DNA of 64,000 bases from Cobetia sp. cqz5-12 (GCF_016495405.1 NZ_CP044522.1:3457638-3521637), one strand, 5' to 3'; numbered from the stretch's first letter, positions 49,099-57,197 are shown. Program-made: numbers and translations. The notes: generated by a model not told the origin, from the letters alone.

Positions 49099-49315
49099 GG
49101 GGACATACTCCTGCTGGGGAAAGGTGCTGCATCATGCTGCGAAGGGGGGCAATGGCATGATCGACAAGGACGGTTAGTTACATTTTGATACACAACATCA
49201 CTTACTGCAACCTAGCAATTTTCAGTAGTGGCATCGCGCCATGATGATTAGATATCTAGTCACAAAAAACCTCTATCAATCAGTGACTCACACTCATGAA
49301 GGTCGTCGTTGCGCT
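49099..49315 (-). promoter_or_regulatory. AT-rich lapA promoter region with a 10-bp palindrome
   Basis: 217 bp between the tgpA stop and the lapA start, clearly more AT-rich than the surroundings. The minus strand has TTGATA about 17-19 bp before GATATC/TATCTA inside the palindrome TAGATATCTA, and a second possible pair TTGCAG/CAAAAT. The exact start site cannot be fixed by eye. Confidence 0.4.
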
Positions 49316-51472
49316 TCAGCGAATCTTGCGAGACTGAACAGACCACTGCCGTCGGATACTACGCAAGGGTGGTGATTGATCATGAGGGATCGCTAATACC
49401 GTAGCATCGTTGTAGAGCCATTGTTCAATCAGATCCGCCAAATGTAACAATGCTTTTACATTCTGCGGCTGCTGCTGAGCAATACGGCGGAGGTGGCTGC
49501 CGGGAGCCTCGCCCACGTGAGGGCCATGGCCCGTGCGCTCAAGTCGCTTCACCAACCTGCGGTAGGCTCGCACACCTGCGTGCGCTGAGACCTCACGGCC
49601 AGACCATAACACCAGTGTCACGCCTGCCAGCACCACACTACCCAGCAGCCCGAGCACACCCCAGACAAGCCACTCCCAGCGGAAGTCACCAAACAGCCGC
49701 TTCCAGAGATTACGTTGCTCATCGAGACGGAACCCCACCACGCTGCGTTGCCAGCGGTATTCGAAACGCTCCCACTGCCGTCTCAGATCACTGAGCAACG
49801 AATTATTCAGCGTGAAGGCACGCAAGCCAGCATCGGCCATGAAGCCCGGCTGCCCCTGCAGACTCAGCGCCCCCTGCGAGATTCGCTCGGGAGCCACCGC
49901 CGCAGTGGGATCAAATCGATGCCAGCGGCCGGCATAGAACACCTCGACCCAGGCGTGAGCGTCATACTGGCGAATGCTCAACTCCTGCGGCCCACCGATG
50001 CCATCGCCCTGTGCCTCGCCGCCCAGATACCCAGCGACCATTCGCGCCGGCAGTCCGGCAGCACGCGCCAGAAAAACGCTGGTAGAAGCATAATGGGTGC
50101 AATAGCCCTGCAAGCTATCGAACAGAAAATCATCGACACGACTGAGCCCCTCGAGGCGCGGTGGCGTCAGGGTGTAGTGGAAAGGCTGGCGATTGAAATA
50201 CTGGAAAAGGCGTTGCAGGAAGACCTGAGGATCTCCCCCCGACTCCCGCATCAGATCGCGAGCGAACTCACGGGCACGCGGGTTGCCATCATCGGGCAAC
50301 AGCTGATCAAGGCGCTGCATCCATTGCGGAGCCGTGGTCGGTGGCGCGCCGGAGGAAGACATCTCCAGCAACTCGCGGGTATTGAGTGACGCCTGCCCCT
50401 CAAGGGTGCCATCAATCAGGTAACGGGCCTCGCGGCTGGTCGTCAGTGGCGCGCCGAGACTCGGCCGCCAGGGGCGTGGGTCCGGCTCCAACAACAGCTC
50501 ATAGCGATGACGCGCGACTTCCCCATCGATGCGCGTCCCGCGCTGAACGTAACGTTCAGGCGGCCCGCCCAGCGCCTCCTGAAGACGCTCCGGCGTGGCA
50601 CGCGACCAGCGCACGCCATCAAACAGGCTCAGGGTATACACACGCCAGTAGCGCTGGGAGGCCGCAGGCAGTCCGTTGTCGAAACGCGCCCGAAACGCCA
50701 GAGCATCACTGCGACCCAGGGCGGCGATATCGCCAGGAGAGACACTGTCGGTAAGCCCGGTGGTGGCCTCGTTGAGCTGCGGCACGTTCCACAGCGGCGG
50801 CAAGCGGGGAAAGAGCACGAACAAGCCCAGCATCAGCGGCAGGGATAGCCCCATCAGCCAGGCAGTCTCCCGCATGGCCTCGCGACGCTCGCGTGCGCCG
50901 GCGATCAATACCAGCCCGCCGATCAGCCACGCCGCGGCCATGACCGAGGCCGCCGCCATCAAGGGCCCCTGGTCGTGCAGAAAGGCCGCTGCCAGCACCA
51001 CGAAGCCCAGCCCGCAGACCACGCGACCATCGCGCAGGCTGTCCGTTTCCAGCAGCTTGAGCAGATAGATGCCGACCAGCAGGCCGATCATCGCCTCCAG
51101 GCGCAGCATCTGGCCGTATTCGAGAAACAGGCCCGCCGCGACCATGGCCACCGCCGCCAGTCGCAACAGGATGCCAGCGCGCGGAACTCGCGCCCGGAGT
51201 TGCTGAAAGCGCCACAACGCCGCCAGCAAGGCCGGCAAGGCAAGCCACACCGGCATCCACAGCACATGCAGCGCCAACACCAGACACTGGCCGATGAACA
51301 GGTGGCGCAGTTCCAGCCAGCCCAATGCCTGATCAGGCGTCAGCGGTTTGCGCTGCCACCAGCGTCGTCTGGCGCTGGAGGAGGGAGAAGATGCGCCACT
51401 GGAGAGCTCGTCCTTTGAGGAGCGGCCCAGGGAGGCACGTCCCGGGGAAGCCTTGGCTGTCGACAGGCTCAT
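49316..51472 (-). CDS. tgpA: TgpA-like membrane transglutaminase (DUF3488 + transglutaminase core)
   Basis: A 718-residue inner-membrane protein. The N-terminal 40 residues are Ser-rich and basic. Five to six TM segments follow (about 55-225). A periplasmic domain then carries the transglutaminase core with Cys in LQGYCTHYASTSVFLARA, His in RQYDAHAWVEVFYAG and Asp in HRFDPTAAV. One more TM segment (WLVWGVLGLLGSVVLAGVTL) precedes a cytoplasmic tail. In Pseudomonas aeruginosa the homologue TgpA is essential. Its start overlaps the DUF58 gene stop (ATGA) with AGGAGG upstream, so it is the third gene of a MoxR-DUF58-TgpA operon. Its substrate is unknown; the nearby lapA gene is not evidence of a functional tie. 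Confidence 0.9.
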   Translation of the reverse strand: MSLSTAKASPGRASLGRSSKDELSSGASSPSSSARRRWWQRKPLTPDQALGWLELRHLFIGQCLVLALHVLWMPVWLALPALLAALWRFQQLRARVPRAGILLRLAAVAMVAAGLFLEYGQMLRLEAMIGLLVGIYLLKLLETDSLRDGRVVCGLGFVVLAAAFLHDQGPLMAAASVMAAAWLIGGLVLIAGARERREAMRETAWLMGLSLPLMLGLFVLFPRLPPLWNVPQLNEATTGLTDSVSPGDIAALGRSDALAFRARFDNGLPAASQRYWRVYTLSLFDGVRWSRATPERLQEALGGPPERYVQRGTRIDGEVARHRYELLLEPDPRPWRPSLGAPLTTSREARYLIDGTLEGQASLNTRELLEMSSSGAPPTTAPQWMQRLDQLLPDDGNPRAREFARDLMRESGGDPQVFLQRLFQYFNRQPFHYTLTPPRLEGLSRVDDFLFDSLQGYCTHYASTSVFLARAAGLPARMVAGYLGGEAQGDGIGGPQELSIRQYDAHAWVEVFYAGRWHRFDPTAAVAPERISQGALSLQGQPGFMADAGLRAFTLNNSLLSDLRRQWERFEYRWQRSVVGFRLDEQRNLWKRLFGDFRWEWLVWGVLGLLGSVVLAGVTLVLWSGREVSAHAGVRAYRRLVKRLERTGHGPHVGEAPGSHLRRIAQQQPQNVKALLHLADLIEQWLYNDATVLAIPHDQSPPLRSIRRQWSVQSRKIR

Positions 51473-52488
51473 GCACTGCCCTCCTGACTCAAGGGACGAC
51501 TCGCGCCGGCTCGCTCGGCGGCCTCACTGGCCGCCAGCTGGGCGGACCATGGCAACCTCTGCTCGCCGCCGAACAGCGTCAGCGCCTCAAGCACTCGACG
51601 GCGATGCGCCCCGCCGCTGGCGATGGCCAATGTCTGGCCCGGCAGCCGCAGACCATAGGTCGCCTGGGCGCCTTCCGCCGCCAGCACGCGTGCCGTGAGC
51701 TCCGAAAGCCGCTGCTCCATGTCGCCACGACAGGCCTCGTAATCCAGCCACAGCGAGGGACGCGCTGGCGTCTCGAAGCGCTTGGTGACCAGCTCGCCGC
51801 TGCGCCCCCAGTGCTTCCAGGCGATATGCGCTGGCGCATCACCCGGCACATAGCGGCGCAGACCGGCGAAATCGCCCTGCTCTATCTGCTCGAGCGTACG
51901 ACGACTGCCCTGCGGGGTGGAGGGAAGCTCTGGCTGTGGATAGACGAGGACCGGCGTGTCGATCGCGACCCAGGCCCACAGGCGCACCAGTCCCAGTGGC
52001 CAGCGCGACTCCAGCGTCAGCGTCGGCAATGAGAACTGGCCACGCTGAAAGGCCGCCAGCTCCAGCGGCGCACTGCCTTCGCCGTCATGGATCTCGAGTC
52101 GCTGGCGCGCCTCTCCCAGTCGTACATCGATGGCATGTGAGCGAGCCCGACCGGTGAGGCGCACCATGACGCGCAACGTATTGCCCGCAAACGCCTCGCC
52201 ATCGGCGATCAGCTGCACTCGCACGCCCGCCAGATTGCGCCAGCTGCGAAAGATGCTGACCACTGCCACGGCGAACAGCCAGAAGGACAGGCCATGCGCC
52301 AGCGAGTTCTCGTAATTGATACCCAACAGCAGCAACAGGATCACCAGCACCGCCCAGAACAGGCCAAAGGGCGTCGGCAGGATCATCAAGCGCGCGTGAT
52401 GAAGCGCCTCGCCTCCGCCAATCGACATCTTGCGCAGCATGCGGGCTTTCACGCGCGCCCATGTACCGGGCTTCGCCACCTGCGTCAT
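51469..52488 (-). CDS. DUF58 domain protein
   Basis: A 339-residue protein with two N-terminal hydrophobic segments (FGLFWAVLVILLLLLGINYE, then SLAHGLSFWLFAVAVVSIF) and a C-terminal DUF58 domain including VPGDAPAHIAWKHWGRSGEL, the family's best-conserved stretch. DUF58 proteins have a degenerate VWA-like fold and partner with MoxR ATPases and membrane transglutaminases. The start (ATG 52488) overlaps the moxR stop by four bases, and the stop overlaps tgpA, so the three are coupled. The biochemical role is unknown. Confidence 0.9.
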   Translation of the reverse strand: MTQVAKPGTWARVKARMLRKMSIGGGEALHHARLMILPTPFGLFWAVLVILLLLLGINYENSLAHGLSFWLFAVAVVSIFRSWRNLAGVRVQLIADGEAFAGNTLRVMVRLTGRARSHAIDVRLGEARQRLEIHDGEGSAPLELAAFQRGQFSLPTLTLESRWPLGLVRLWAWVAIDTPVLVYPQPELPSTPQGSRRTLEQIEQGDFAGLRRYVPGDAPAHIAWKHWGRSGELVTKRFETPARPSLWLDYEACRGDMEQRLSELTARVLAAEGAQATYGLRLPGQTLAIASGGAHRRRVLEALTLFGGEQRLPWSAQLAASEAAERAGASRPLSQEGSA

Positions 52489-53414
52489 GCAGGCACCACC
52501 GCCACCTGCCCGAGCAGATGGCGCGCCACGGTTTCCCCCTCAGCAACACTGCCTTCGCTGAGGCGGTGCCCCACGACGGGCGCCCAGACCGCTTGCACAT
52601 CCTCCGGCAGCACATAGTCACGCCCTGCCAGCAGTGCCCAGCCACGCGCAGCACTGGCCAGCGCCAGCACCCCGCGCGTCGAGAGACCATAGGCCACTTC
52701 CGGCGAGCTGCGCGTCGCCGCCACCAGCGCCTGCAGATAATCCAGCAGCGGGTCTGACAGACGCACACGGTCCACGGCGGCCTGCCACTCCTTGAGCACC
52801 GAGACAGGCAACAAGGGTCGCAGCGCCTCGATATGCTGACGCCCGGCATTGCCCTTGAGAATCTCGCGCTCGGCAGCGGGTTCCGGGTAGCCCAATGACA
52901 GCCGCATCAGAAAGCGGTCCAGCTGGGATTCCGGCAACGGGAAGGTGCCGGATTGCTGGAGCGGATTCTGGGTCGCGATCACGAAGAACGGTTCTGGCAG
53001 GCGACGGGTCTCGCCCTCCACCGTGACCTGACGCTCTTCCATCGCCTCCAGCAACGCGCTCTGCGTCTTGGGCGTGGCACGGTTGATCTCGTCCGCCAGC
53101 ACCAGCGAGTGGAATACCGGGCCGGGGTGAAAGCGGAAGTTGCCCTCACGCGGATCAAATACCGACACGCCCAGAATGTCAGCCGGCAATAGATCACTGG
53201 TGAACTGCACCCGCTGCATGTCCGCACCGATCAGACGTGCCAGGCCCTGGGCGAGCGTCGTCTTGCCCAGCCCGGGCAAATCCTCGACCAGGACATGACC
53301 ACGACACAGCAGACAACAAAGCGCCAGACGGATCTGGCGCGGCTTGCCCGCCAGCACCGTCGACAGTGCGGCTTCCACCTCTTCCAGCTGCTGTGGCGAT
53401 ACCTTGGCATTCAT
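52485..53414 (-). CDS. MoxR-family AAA+ ATPase
   Basis: A 309-residue AAA+ chaperone-like ATPase. Walker A is EDLPGLGKTTLAQGLA, Walker B VLADEINRATPKTQSALLEA, and sensor 1 lies in PFFVIATQNPLQQSGTFPLP. The arginine-rich segment after SQLDRFLMRLSLGYP holds the finger. I chose ATG 53414 (MNAKVSPQQLEEVE) because GGAG precedes it by seven bases; the ATG at 53432 has no SD. MoxR proteins are thought to assist maturation of partner proteins with VWA-like domains, here the DUF58 protein. It is the first gene of the operon, and about 125 bp upstream of it is free of genes. Confidence 0.92.
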   Translation of the reverse strand: MNAKVSPQQLEEVEAALSTVLAGKPRQIRLALCCLLCRGHVLVEDLPGLGKTTLAQGLARLIGADMQRVQFTSDLLPADILGVSVFDPREGNFRFHPGPVFHSLVLADEINRATPKTQSALLEAMEERQVTVEGETRRLPEPFFVIATQNPLQQSGTFPLPESQLDRFLMRLSLGYPEPAAEREILKGNAGRQHIEALRPLLPVSVLKEWQAAVDRVRLSDPLLDYLQALVAATRSSPEVAYGLSTRGVLALASAARGWALLAGRDYVLPEDVQAVWAPVVGHRLSEGSVAEGETVARHLLGQVAVVPA

Positions 53415-53540
53415 GCAAAGACTCCAGAACAAAGTGGGGAGGAGGAGATGCAGCCATCACGATGGGCAGCACACGTCAGATGACGCTGGGCCAGCAGCGT
53501 TGCTGCGCAGCCTCGATATGGAAAAGCGAAGATCATCAGC

Positions 53541-54044
53541 TCAGGCCTTGCTCAGAAAGCCATCACGGATCAGACGTTCAAGGGCCATACGGCTATCAGG
53601 CGTTGAAGGATGCAACGCAAGCGCATCGGCAGGCGTGACCCAGAAGGCATCTGCCACTTCTTCGGCTTGCAGCGTCAACGGGCCATCGTAATGCACCAGA
53701 TATGCACTGCCGAAGACATGGTTGGTCGCGTCGGTGTAGCAGAAATCGAAACAATGCTTGAGCGGTGCACCACGCACGCCAATCTCTTCCTCCAGCTCGC
53801 GTCGGGCAGCCACCTGCACGGCCTCACCGGCTCCGACAACCCCCCCGCTGGCGAGATCGAAATAGCCGGGGAACACTTCCTTGCTCAGGGTACGCTTCTG
53901 GATGCACAGCTCACCGCGGCCATTGAGCACGAAGGCATAGGTCGCACGGTGCCAATAGCGGTAGCGTCGCATCAAGCGACGTGGTGCCGTGCCGCAAGGG
54001 CGATTCTGCGCATCGACCAGCTGAATGATTTCGTCCTGGATCAC
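53541..54044 (-). CDS. Nudix hydrolase, YfcD-like
   Basis: An approximately 167-residue protein with a perfect Nudix box, GGVVGAGEAVQVAARRELEE followed by EIGV (pattern Gx5Ex7REUxEExGU), which binds the metal used to hydrolyse nucleoside diphosphates linked to another group. The N-terminal part (VIQDEIIQLVDAQNRPCGTA, then HRATYAFVLNGRGELCIQKR) resembles the YfcD/isopentenyl-diphosphate-isomerase-like branch. I chose GTG at 54044 because AAGGGA lies just upstream and the family starts here; the longer frame to 54164 is Arg/Gly-rich and unlike protein. The substrate is unknown. It stands alone, downstream of a divergent intergenic region. Confidence 0.88.
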   Translation of the reverse strand: MIQDEIIQLVDAQNRPCGTAPRRLMRRYRYWHRATYAFVLNGRGELCIQKRTLSKEVFPGYFDLASGGVVGAGEAVQVAARRELEEEIGVRGAPLKHCFDFCYTDATNHVFGSAYLVHYDGPLTLQAEEVADAFWVTPADALALHPSTPDSRMALERLIRDGFLSKA

Positions 54045-54250
54045 CGTTCCCTTTTCCTTGCCTGTCCTTGAATCACTTCGATAGCCACCTGCGACGACCA
54101 ACACCGCCGGATGGTATCGACCAATGCGTCCCACGGTAGCAGAATGCGACGAAGCTGCCTTCAACTGCGGCCCGGACTCCTGCCTTCACTCCTTGGCAAC
54201 AGGCAACGCCCCTCATTCGTGCAAACCACCTAAAACAGAACTCTCTGCAA

Positions 54251-54281
54251 TAGCCTCTGCACTAGCCTCTACACTAGAGGC
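54251..54281. promoter_or_regulatory. direct and inverted repeats upstream of the copper chaperone gene
   Basis: TAGCCTCTGCAC (54251-54262) is followed directly by TAGCCTCTACAC (54263-54274) and then by TAGAGGC. GCCTCT/AGAGGC forms a 6-bp dyad with a 5-base centre. It lies about 90-120 bp before the PCu(A)C start, a fitting place for an operator, but no regulator is implied. Confidence 0.35.
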
Positions 54282-54368
54282 GATTGCCGTCAGAAAACAC
54301 CACACTGGCATGATGGACCGCTCCCAGGGTCATTCTCTTTACACACCGCCACAGGAGATGCGCACAGC

Positions 54369-54920
54369 ATGAGGCAACCTCGCCAGGGACATGGCGCGCC
54401 GCGACGCACCGGACAGATATCGGCTGGCCTGACTGCCCTTCGCATCATCGCCACCACCGCCAGCAGATGGCTGGCGACGCTAGCCCTGCTCTCCCTTGCC
54501 ACCATTCACGCCTCGGCGCAGGAAGCCCCATCCGCCATCGCCCATGTCGAGCAAGCCTTCGCGCTGCCGACGCCACCGGGTGCCACGACCGGGGCCGTCT
54601 ACCTGACACTGTCGATCGCAAAGGGCGATGCCGTACTGACAGGTGCCAGTACGCCGATGGCCGCCACAGTCGAATTGCACAGCATGCAACTCACGCAAGA
54701 GCGCATGCAGATGCACAGAATCAAGCAACTGGCGATTTCCTCTGACGCGCCGCTGGCGATGGCTCCCGGCGGCGGTCCCCATCTGATGTTGATCGGCCTG
54801 TCTCAGCCACTCACTGCAGGCGACAAGCTGCCGCTGACACTGCATTTCCTGGCGAGACCTGACACGAGCCTTGAGGTCTCGATCAAGGAGTACGCCGAGA
54901 TGATGCCGCTCAGCGATTAA
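54369..54920 (+). CDS. periplasmic PCu(A)C copper chaperone
   Basis: A 183-residue protein with a long basic N-terminus and a hydrophobic segment ending in ATIHASAQEA (signal peptide, cleavage near residue 51). The mature domain carries the copper ligands of the PCu(A)C family: ELHSMQLTQERMQMHRI (His and Met) and, about 50 residues later, GGPHLMLIGLSQPL (the H-x-M pair). Such proteins deliver Cu(I) to the CuA or CuB site of cytochrome oxidase or serve in copper homeostasis. The start ATG 54369 has AGGAGA upstream; an internal start nearer the hydrophobic segment cannot be excluded because the N-region is unusually long. It is a single gene, with a terminator 60 bp downstream. Confidence 0.88.
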   Translation: MRQPRQGHGAPRRTGQISAGLTALRIIATTASRWLATLALLSLATIHASAQEAPSAIAHVEQAFALPTPPGATTGAVYLTLSIAKGDAVLTGASTPMAATVELHSMQLTQERMQMHRIKQLAISSDAPLAMAPGGGPHLMLIGLSQPLTAGDKLPLTLHFLARPDTSLEVSIKEYAEMMPLSD

Positions 54921-54978
54921 CGGCACCGTGCATACGCCTCTATCGACAAACGCCTCACAACCCGCAAGACGCGCATGC

Positions 54979-55013
54979 AAAACGGCCCTGACACAAGGTG
55001 CCAGGGCCGTTTT
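54979..55013 (+). terminator. intrinsic terminator after the copper chaperone gene
   Basis: A 12-bp perfect stem (AAAACGGCCCTG at 54979-54990, complement at 55002-55013) ending in a T run. It lies about 60 bases past the stop. Confidence 0.85.
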
Positions 55014-55143
55014 CTCAATGTGTTGTTTCAATACGCCGCCATCTGCAGCTGTCATCGACTTGCAGCTGTCACCCAAGGGTTATCTCACCTTTCTCTCTAC
55101 CAGATGACGAATCACCAGATCCCCAGCAGGCTGACAGGCTATC

Positions 55144-55773
55144 TCAAAGCCCCCAGACCACCCGCAACGCCAGCCCCAGCAAGACCACGCCCGTCAGACG
55201 ATTGATCCACATCGCGCGCGCCTGCAACCAGGGCAGCACCCGCGAGTGCGACAGCACCAGTGCCACCAGCACATACCATAGGCCGTCGATGCCCATGGCC
55301 GTCACGACGACCAGCCACTTGCCCATCTCGCTTATCTCCGGCGTGATCAACTGACTGAGCAGCGCCACGAAGAACAGGATCAACTTGGGGTTGGCCAGCG
55401 CCACCATGAAACCATCGCGTATCGCCATGGAGCGGGACGTCGTGACGGCCTGCGCCTCCAGCGCTCCACCGCGGCCTGCCCGCAGCGCCTTGAGCCCCAA
55501 CCAGGCCAGATAGACTGCACCCAGCAGCATGATCGCATGGAAGGCCCCCGGATAATGAATGATCAAGGCGCCGAGCCCCCAGGCAGTCAGCGCGGCGTAC
55601 AACCCGACTCCCAGCGCATGACTGATACCGGCGGCGACCCCCGCACTCCTGCCGCCGCCCAGGGTATGGCGCAGCACCATCGCCAGACTCGGTCCGGGCG
55701 ACATCGCCCCCATCGCGCATAGCGCAACCAGTGACAACCACAGATTCAGCGGCATCCAATGCATGAAGGTCAT
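55144..55773 (-). CDS. LysE/RhtB-family amino acid exporter
   Basis: A 209-residue inner-membrane protein with about six TM segments. The first holds MGAMSPGPSLAMVLRHTLGG, the PGP motif of the LysE superfamily, and later FMVALANPKLILFFVALLSQ is also diagnostic. Length is as expected (about 205). Start choice is not firm: ATG 55773, or the ATG three codons on, with only weak purine-rich sequence upstream. It is transcribed alone toward the copper chaperone terminator. The exported compound is unknown; homologues export lysine, threonine, homoserine or similar compounds. Confidence 0.9.
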   Translation of the reverse strand: MTFMHWMPLNLWLSLVALCAMGAMSPGPSLAMVLRHTLGGGRSAGVAAGISHALGVGLYAALTAWGLGALIIHYPGAFHAIMLLGAVYLAWLGLKALRAGRGGALEAQAVTTSRSMAIRDGFMVALANPKLILFFVALLSQLITPEISEMGKWLVVVTAMGIDGLWYVLVALVLSHSRVLPWLQARAMWINRLTGVVLLGLALRVVWGL

Positions 55774-56100
55774 TCCATGTTCCAGTCAATGGGTGAAAGC
55801 GACACAGCACCGGCCTCGGACATACACCTGGGGGATCACCTGACAGTAGCCCGGCGCTCGCGATGGGGCCCACCCTACCCATCCTGCGTTGCTCAAGGGA
55901 TGAGAGCATCGGGCACATACGGCTCCCATCAAGTCTTCGGGCAGGCGCGATCGAGTGTATCAAGCGCCATACTGATGCGGCAGCAGGCCATATGGACGAC
56001 CTGAACATGCCCCTCACGATAGATGTCACACGGGCTGGACAGTCCGCCCTCGAAAGCGGCCGTCGTGCATGGATTTATATGAGAACATAATAAAGTACAG
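55774..56100. other. intergenic region upstream of the tandem RNA-like elements
   Basis: About 330 bp with no gene that I can support. It must contain the LysE-gene promoter. Near its right end TATATG (56076-56081) and CATAAT (56086-56091) make an AT-rich patch that could be the -10 region of a plus-strand transcript running into the elements at 56120-56680. Confidence 0.5.
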
Positions 56101-56119
56101 GATCTTACACATTTGAAAA

Positions 56120-56148
56120 CTTGTGCAACAAATCAGGAGTTGTACAAG
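56120..56148 (+). promoter_or_regulatory. inverted repeat with CAGGA in the loop
   Basis: CTTGTGCAAC (56120-56129) pairs with GTTGTACAAG (56139-56148) over 10 bp with one G-T wobble. The loop AAATCAGGA shows a GGA motif. It may be the first hairpin of the RNA described next, or an operator. Confidence 0.45.
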
Positions 56149-56172
56149 TTTATGATAACCAGTAACGTCTCT

Positions 56173-56407
56173 ACCGCTGCTAAGGAAGAGCGGCTGGTTC
56201 AGCGTAGTGACAGGCCAAGTGCACAGGAAGTGCAGCCAGGGACAGGCCCTGTCAGAGGATGACGCGCAGGCTTGGGGACTTCGCTCCCGGCCAGGAAGAT
56301 TCGTAAGCCTGAGCGGGTAGGTTTACGAATCTTCATGACTGGCAGCCTGCGAGCTCAGGGAAAGAGATCACTACGCTGAATGGCACCGAATTCAGTCAGT
56401 TTCTGAA
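56173..56407 (+). ncRNA. candidate structured RNA element, copy 1 (Csr/Rsm-like GGA hairpins)
   Basis: Consecutive small hairpins show GGA in the loop: GCTGCT-AAGGAAG-AGCGGC (56176-56194), TGCAC-AGGAA-GTGCA (56220-56234) and GTCA-GAGGA-TGAC (56251-56263). Between the last two, CAGGG-ACAGG-CCCTG (56237-56251) can form. A 14-bp stem follows at 56297-56332 (loop GAGCGGGT), and CTC-AGGGAAA-GAG comes later. Seven GGA triplets occur in about 190 nt. CsrA/RsmA proteins bind GGA in such loops, and sRNAs of the CsrB/RsmZ type carry many of them. No intrinsic terminator with a T run follows this copy. Function is inferred only from structure. Confidence 0.5.
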
Positions 56408-56438
56408 AGGTGTCCAAGATTTTTCGGGTCAGCAGCGC

Positions 56439-56680
56439 CCGATCGCTGCTCAGGAAGAGCGGCAGGTTCAGCGTAGTGACGGGCCAAGTGCACAGGAAGT
56501 GCAGCCAGGGACAGGCCCTGTCAGAGGATGACGCGCAAGCATGGGAAGCTTCACTCCCCAGCCAGCAAGATCCATGAGTCTGAGCGATTGATTCATGGGC
56601 CATGATGACTGGCGGGTTTGCGCACTCAAGGAAAGAGACCGCTACGCTGCACCTCACCAGATTCAGTCAATTGCTGAGAA
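56439..56680 (+). ncRNA. candidate structured RNA element, copy 2, or leader of the zinc-ribbon gene
   Basis: This is a second copy offset by 266 bp. About 95 bp at its start are nearly identical to copy 1, including the GGA hairpins at 56445-56463, 56489-56503 and 56520-56532. The later stem has a different sequence (CCATGAGTC at 56572-56580 with GATTCATGG at 56590-56598) but keeps the pairing and the TGAGCG loop start, which suggests selection on RNA structure. The copy ends just before the AAGGAGAGGAGA ribosome-binding region of the zinc-ribbon gene, so it could be that gene's 5' leader instead of a separate RNA. Confidence 0.5.
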
Positions 56681-56691
56681 GGAGAGGAGAC

Positions 56692-56937
56692 ATGGAAGGG
56701 AAAGCTAAAGCCGCACTGTGTTGTCCGGCATGCTCCGGCCTGAAGATGGAGTATCAGTACCACACTCCATCAGCCGACCACCTGGTGCACTGCCAGGATT
56801 GCCATGAATACGTCGGCAAGTGGTTCACCCTGCGCCAGGAACTTGCGATCCAGAACACCCGCATCGCGCTCCTCGATCCCTCCCTCGCCAGCAACAGCCT
56901 CTATCGACGCGTAAAGAGCATTCCACATCAGGCCTAA
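56692..56937 (+). CDS. small zinc-ribbon protein of unknown function
   Basis: An 81-residue protein with two CxxC knuckles, CPAC (in ALCCPACSGLKMEYQYHT) and CQDC (in LVHCQDCHEYVGKWFTL), spaced as in a zinc ribbon. The C-terminal half is helical and basic (NSLYRRVKSIPHQA). I do not recognise a named family. ATG 56692 is preceded by AAGGAGAGGAGA, a strong and GGA-rich ribosome-binding site. It follows the second structured element directly, so it is likely to be controlled through that leader. A strong terminator follows 20 bases past the stop. Confidence 0.75.
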   Translation: MEGKAKAALCCPACSGLKMEYQYHTPSADHLVHCQDCHEYVGKWFTLRQELAIQNTRIALLDPSLASNSLYRRVKSIPHQA

Positions 56938-56957
56938 GTCGCCGTCTGAATGCACGA

Positions 56958-57000
56958 GACACAGGAAAGCCCCGACATTCGATCGGGGCTTTCCTGTGTC
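56958..57000 (+). terminator. intrinsic terminator after the zinc-ribbon gene
   Basis: An 18-bp perfect stem (56958-56975 with 56983-57000, loop CATTCGA) containing AAAGCCCCGA and its complement with a TTTC run. Confidence 0.85.
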
Positions 57001-57165
57001 TGGCCCCCTGCGGTCACGTACAGCGCACAGACAAGCAGCAGCTATCGCTATCGCCAGCGCCAAGACAGGCGAGGCGTGATGAGATTAGAAAAAGCTGGTA
57101 TTCGGGGCAGAGACTGAGCGAGCGAAGAACCACAAGGAAGATGAATCGGTGGGAGCCAGAAACGC

Positions 57166-57191
57166 AAAAAGCCGCTCGAAAGCGACTTTTT
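57166..57191 (-). terminator. intrinsic terminator of tRNA-Leu
   Basis: On the minus strand, AAAAAGTCGCT-TTCG-AGCGGCTTTTT pairs over 11 bp with one T-G wobble, which would be a mismatch on the plus strand. It ends in T5, a few bases past the tRNA 3' end. Confidence 0.85.
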
Positions 57192-57197
57192 CAATTC

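Noticed and set aside
56431..56450. Hairpin AGCAGCG/CGCTGCT as a terminator between the two RNA-like copies
   Set aside because: The 7-bp stem is not followed by a T run, and its right arm overlaps the first hairpin of copy 2, so it is more likely an alternative fold than a terminator.
56355..56657. Minus-strand 100-codon frame over the tandem RNA-like elements
   Set aside because: It spans both repeat copies without similarity between its own two halves as protein, has no clear SD, and the region is better explained by RNA hairpins.
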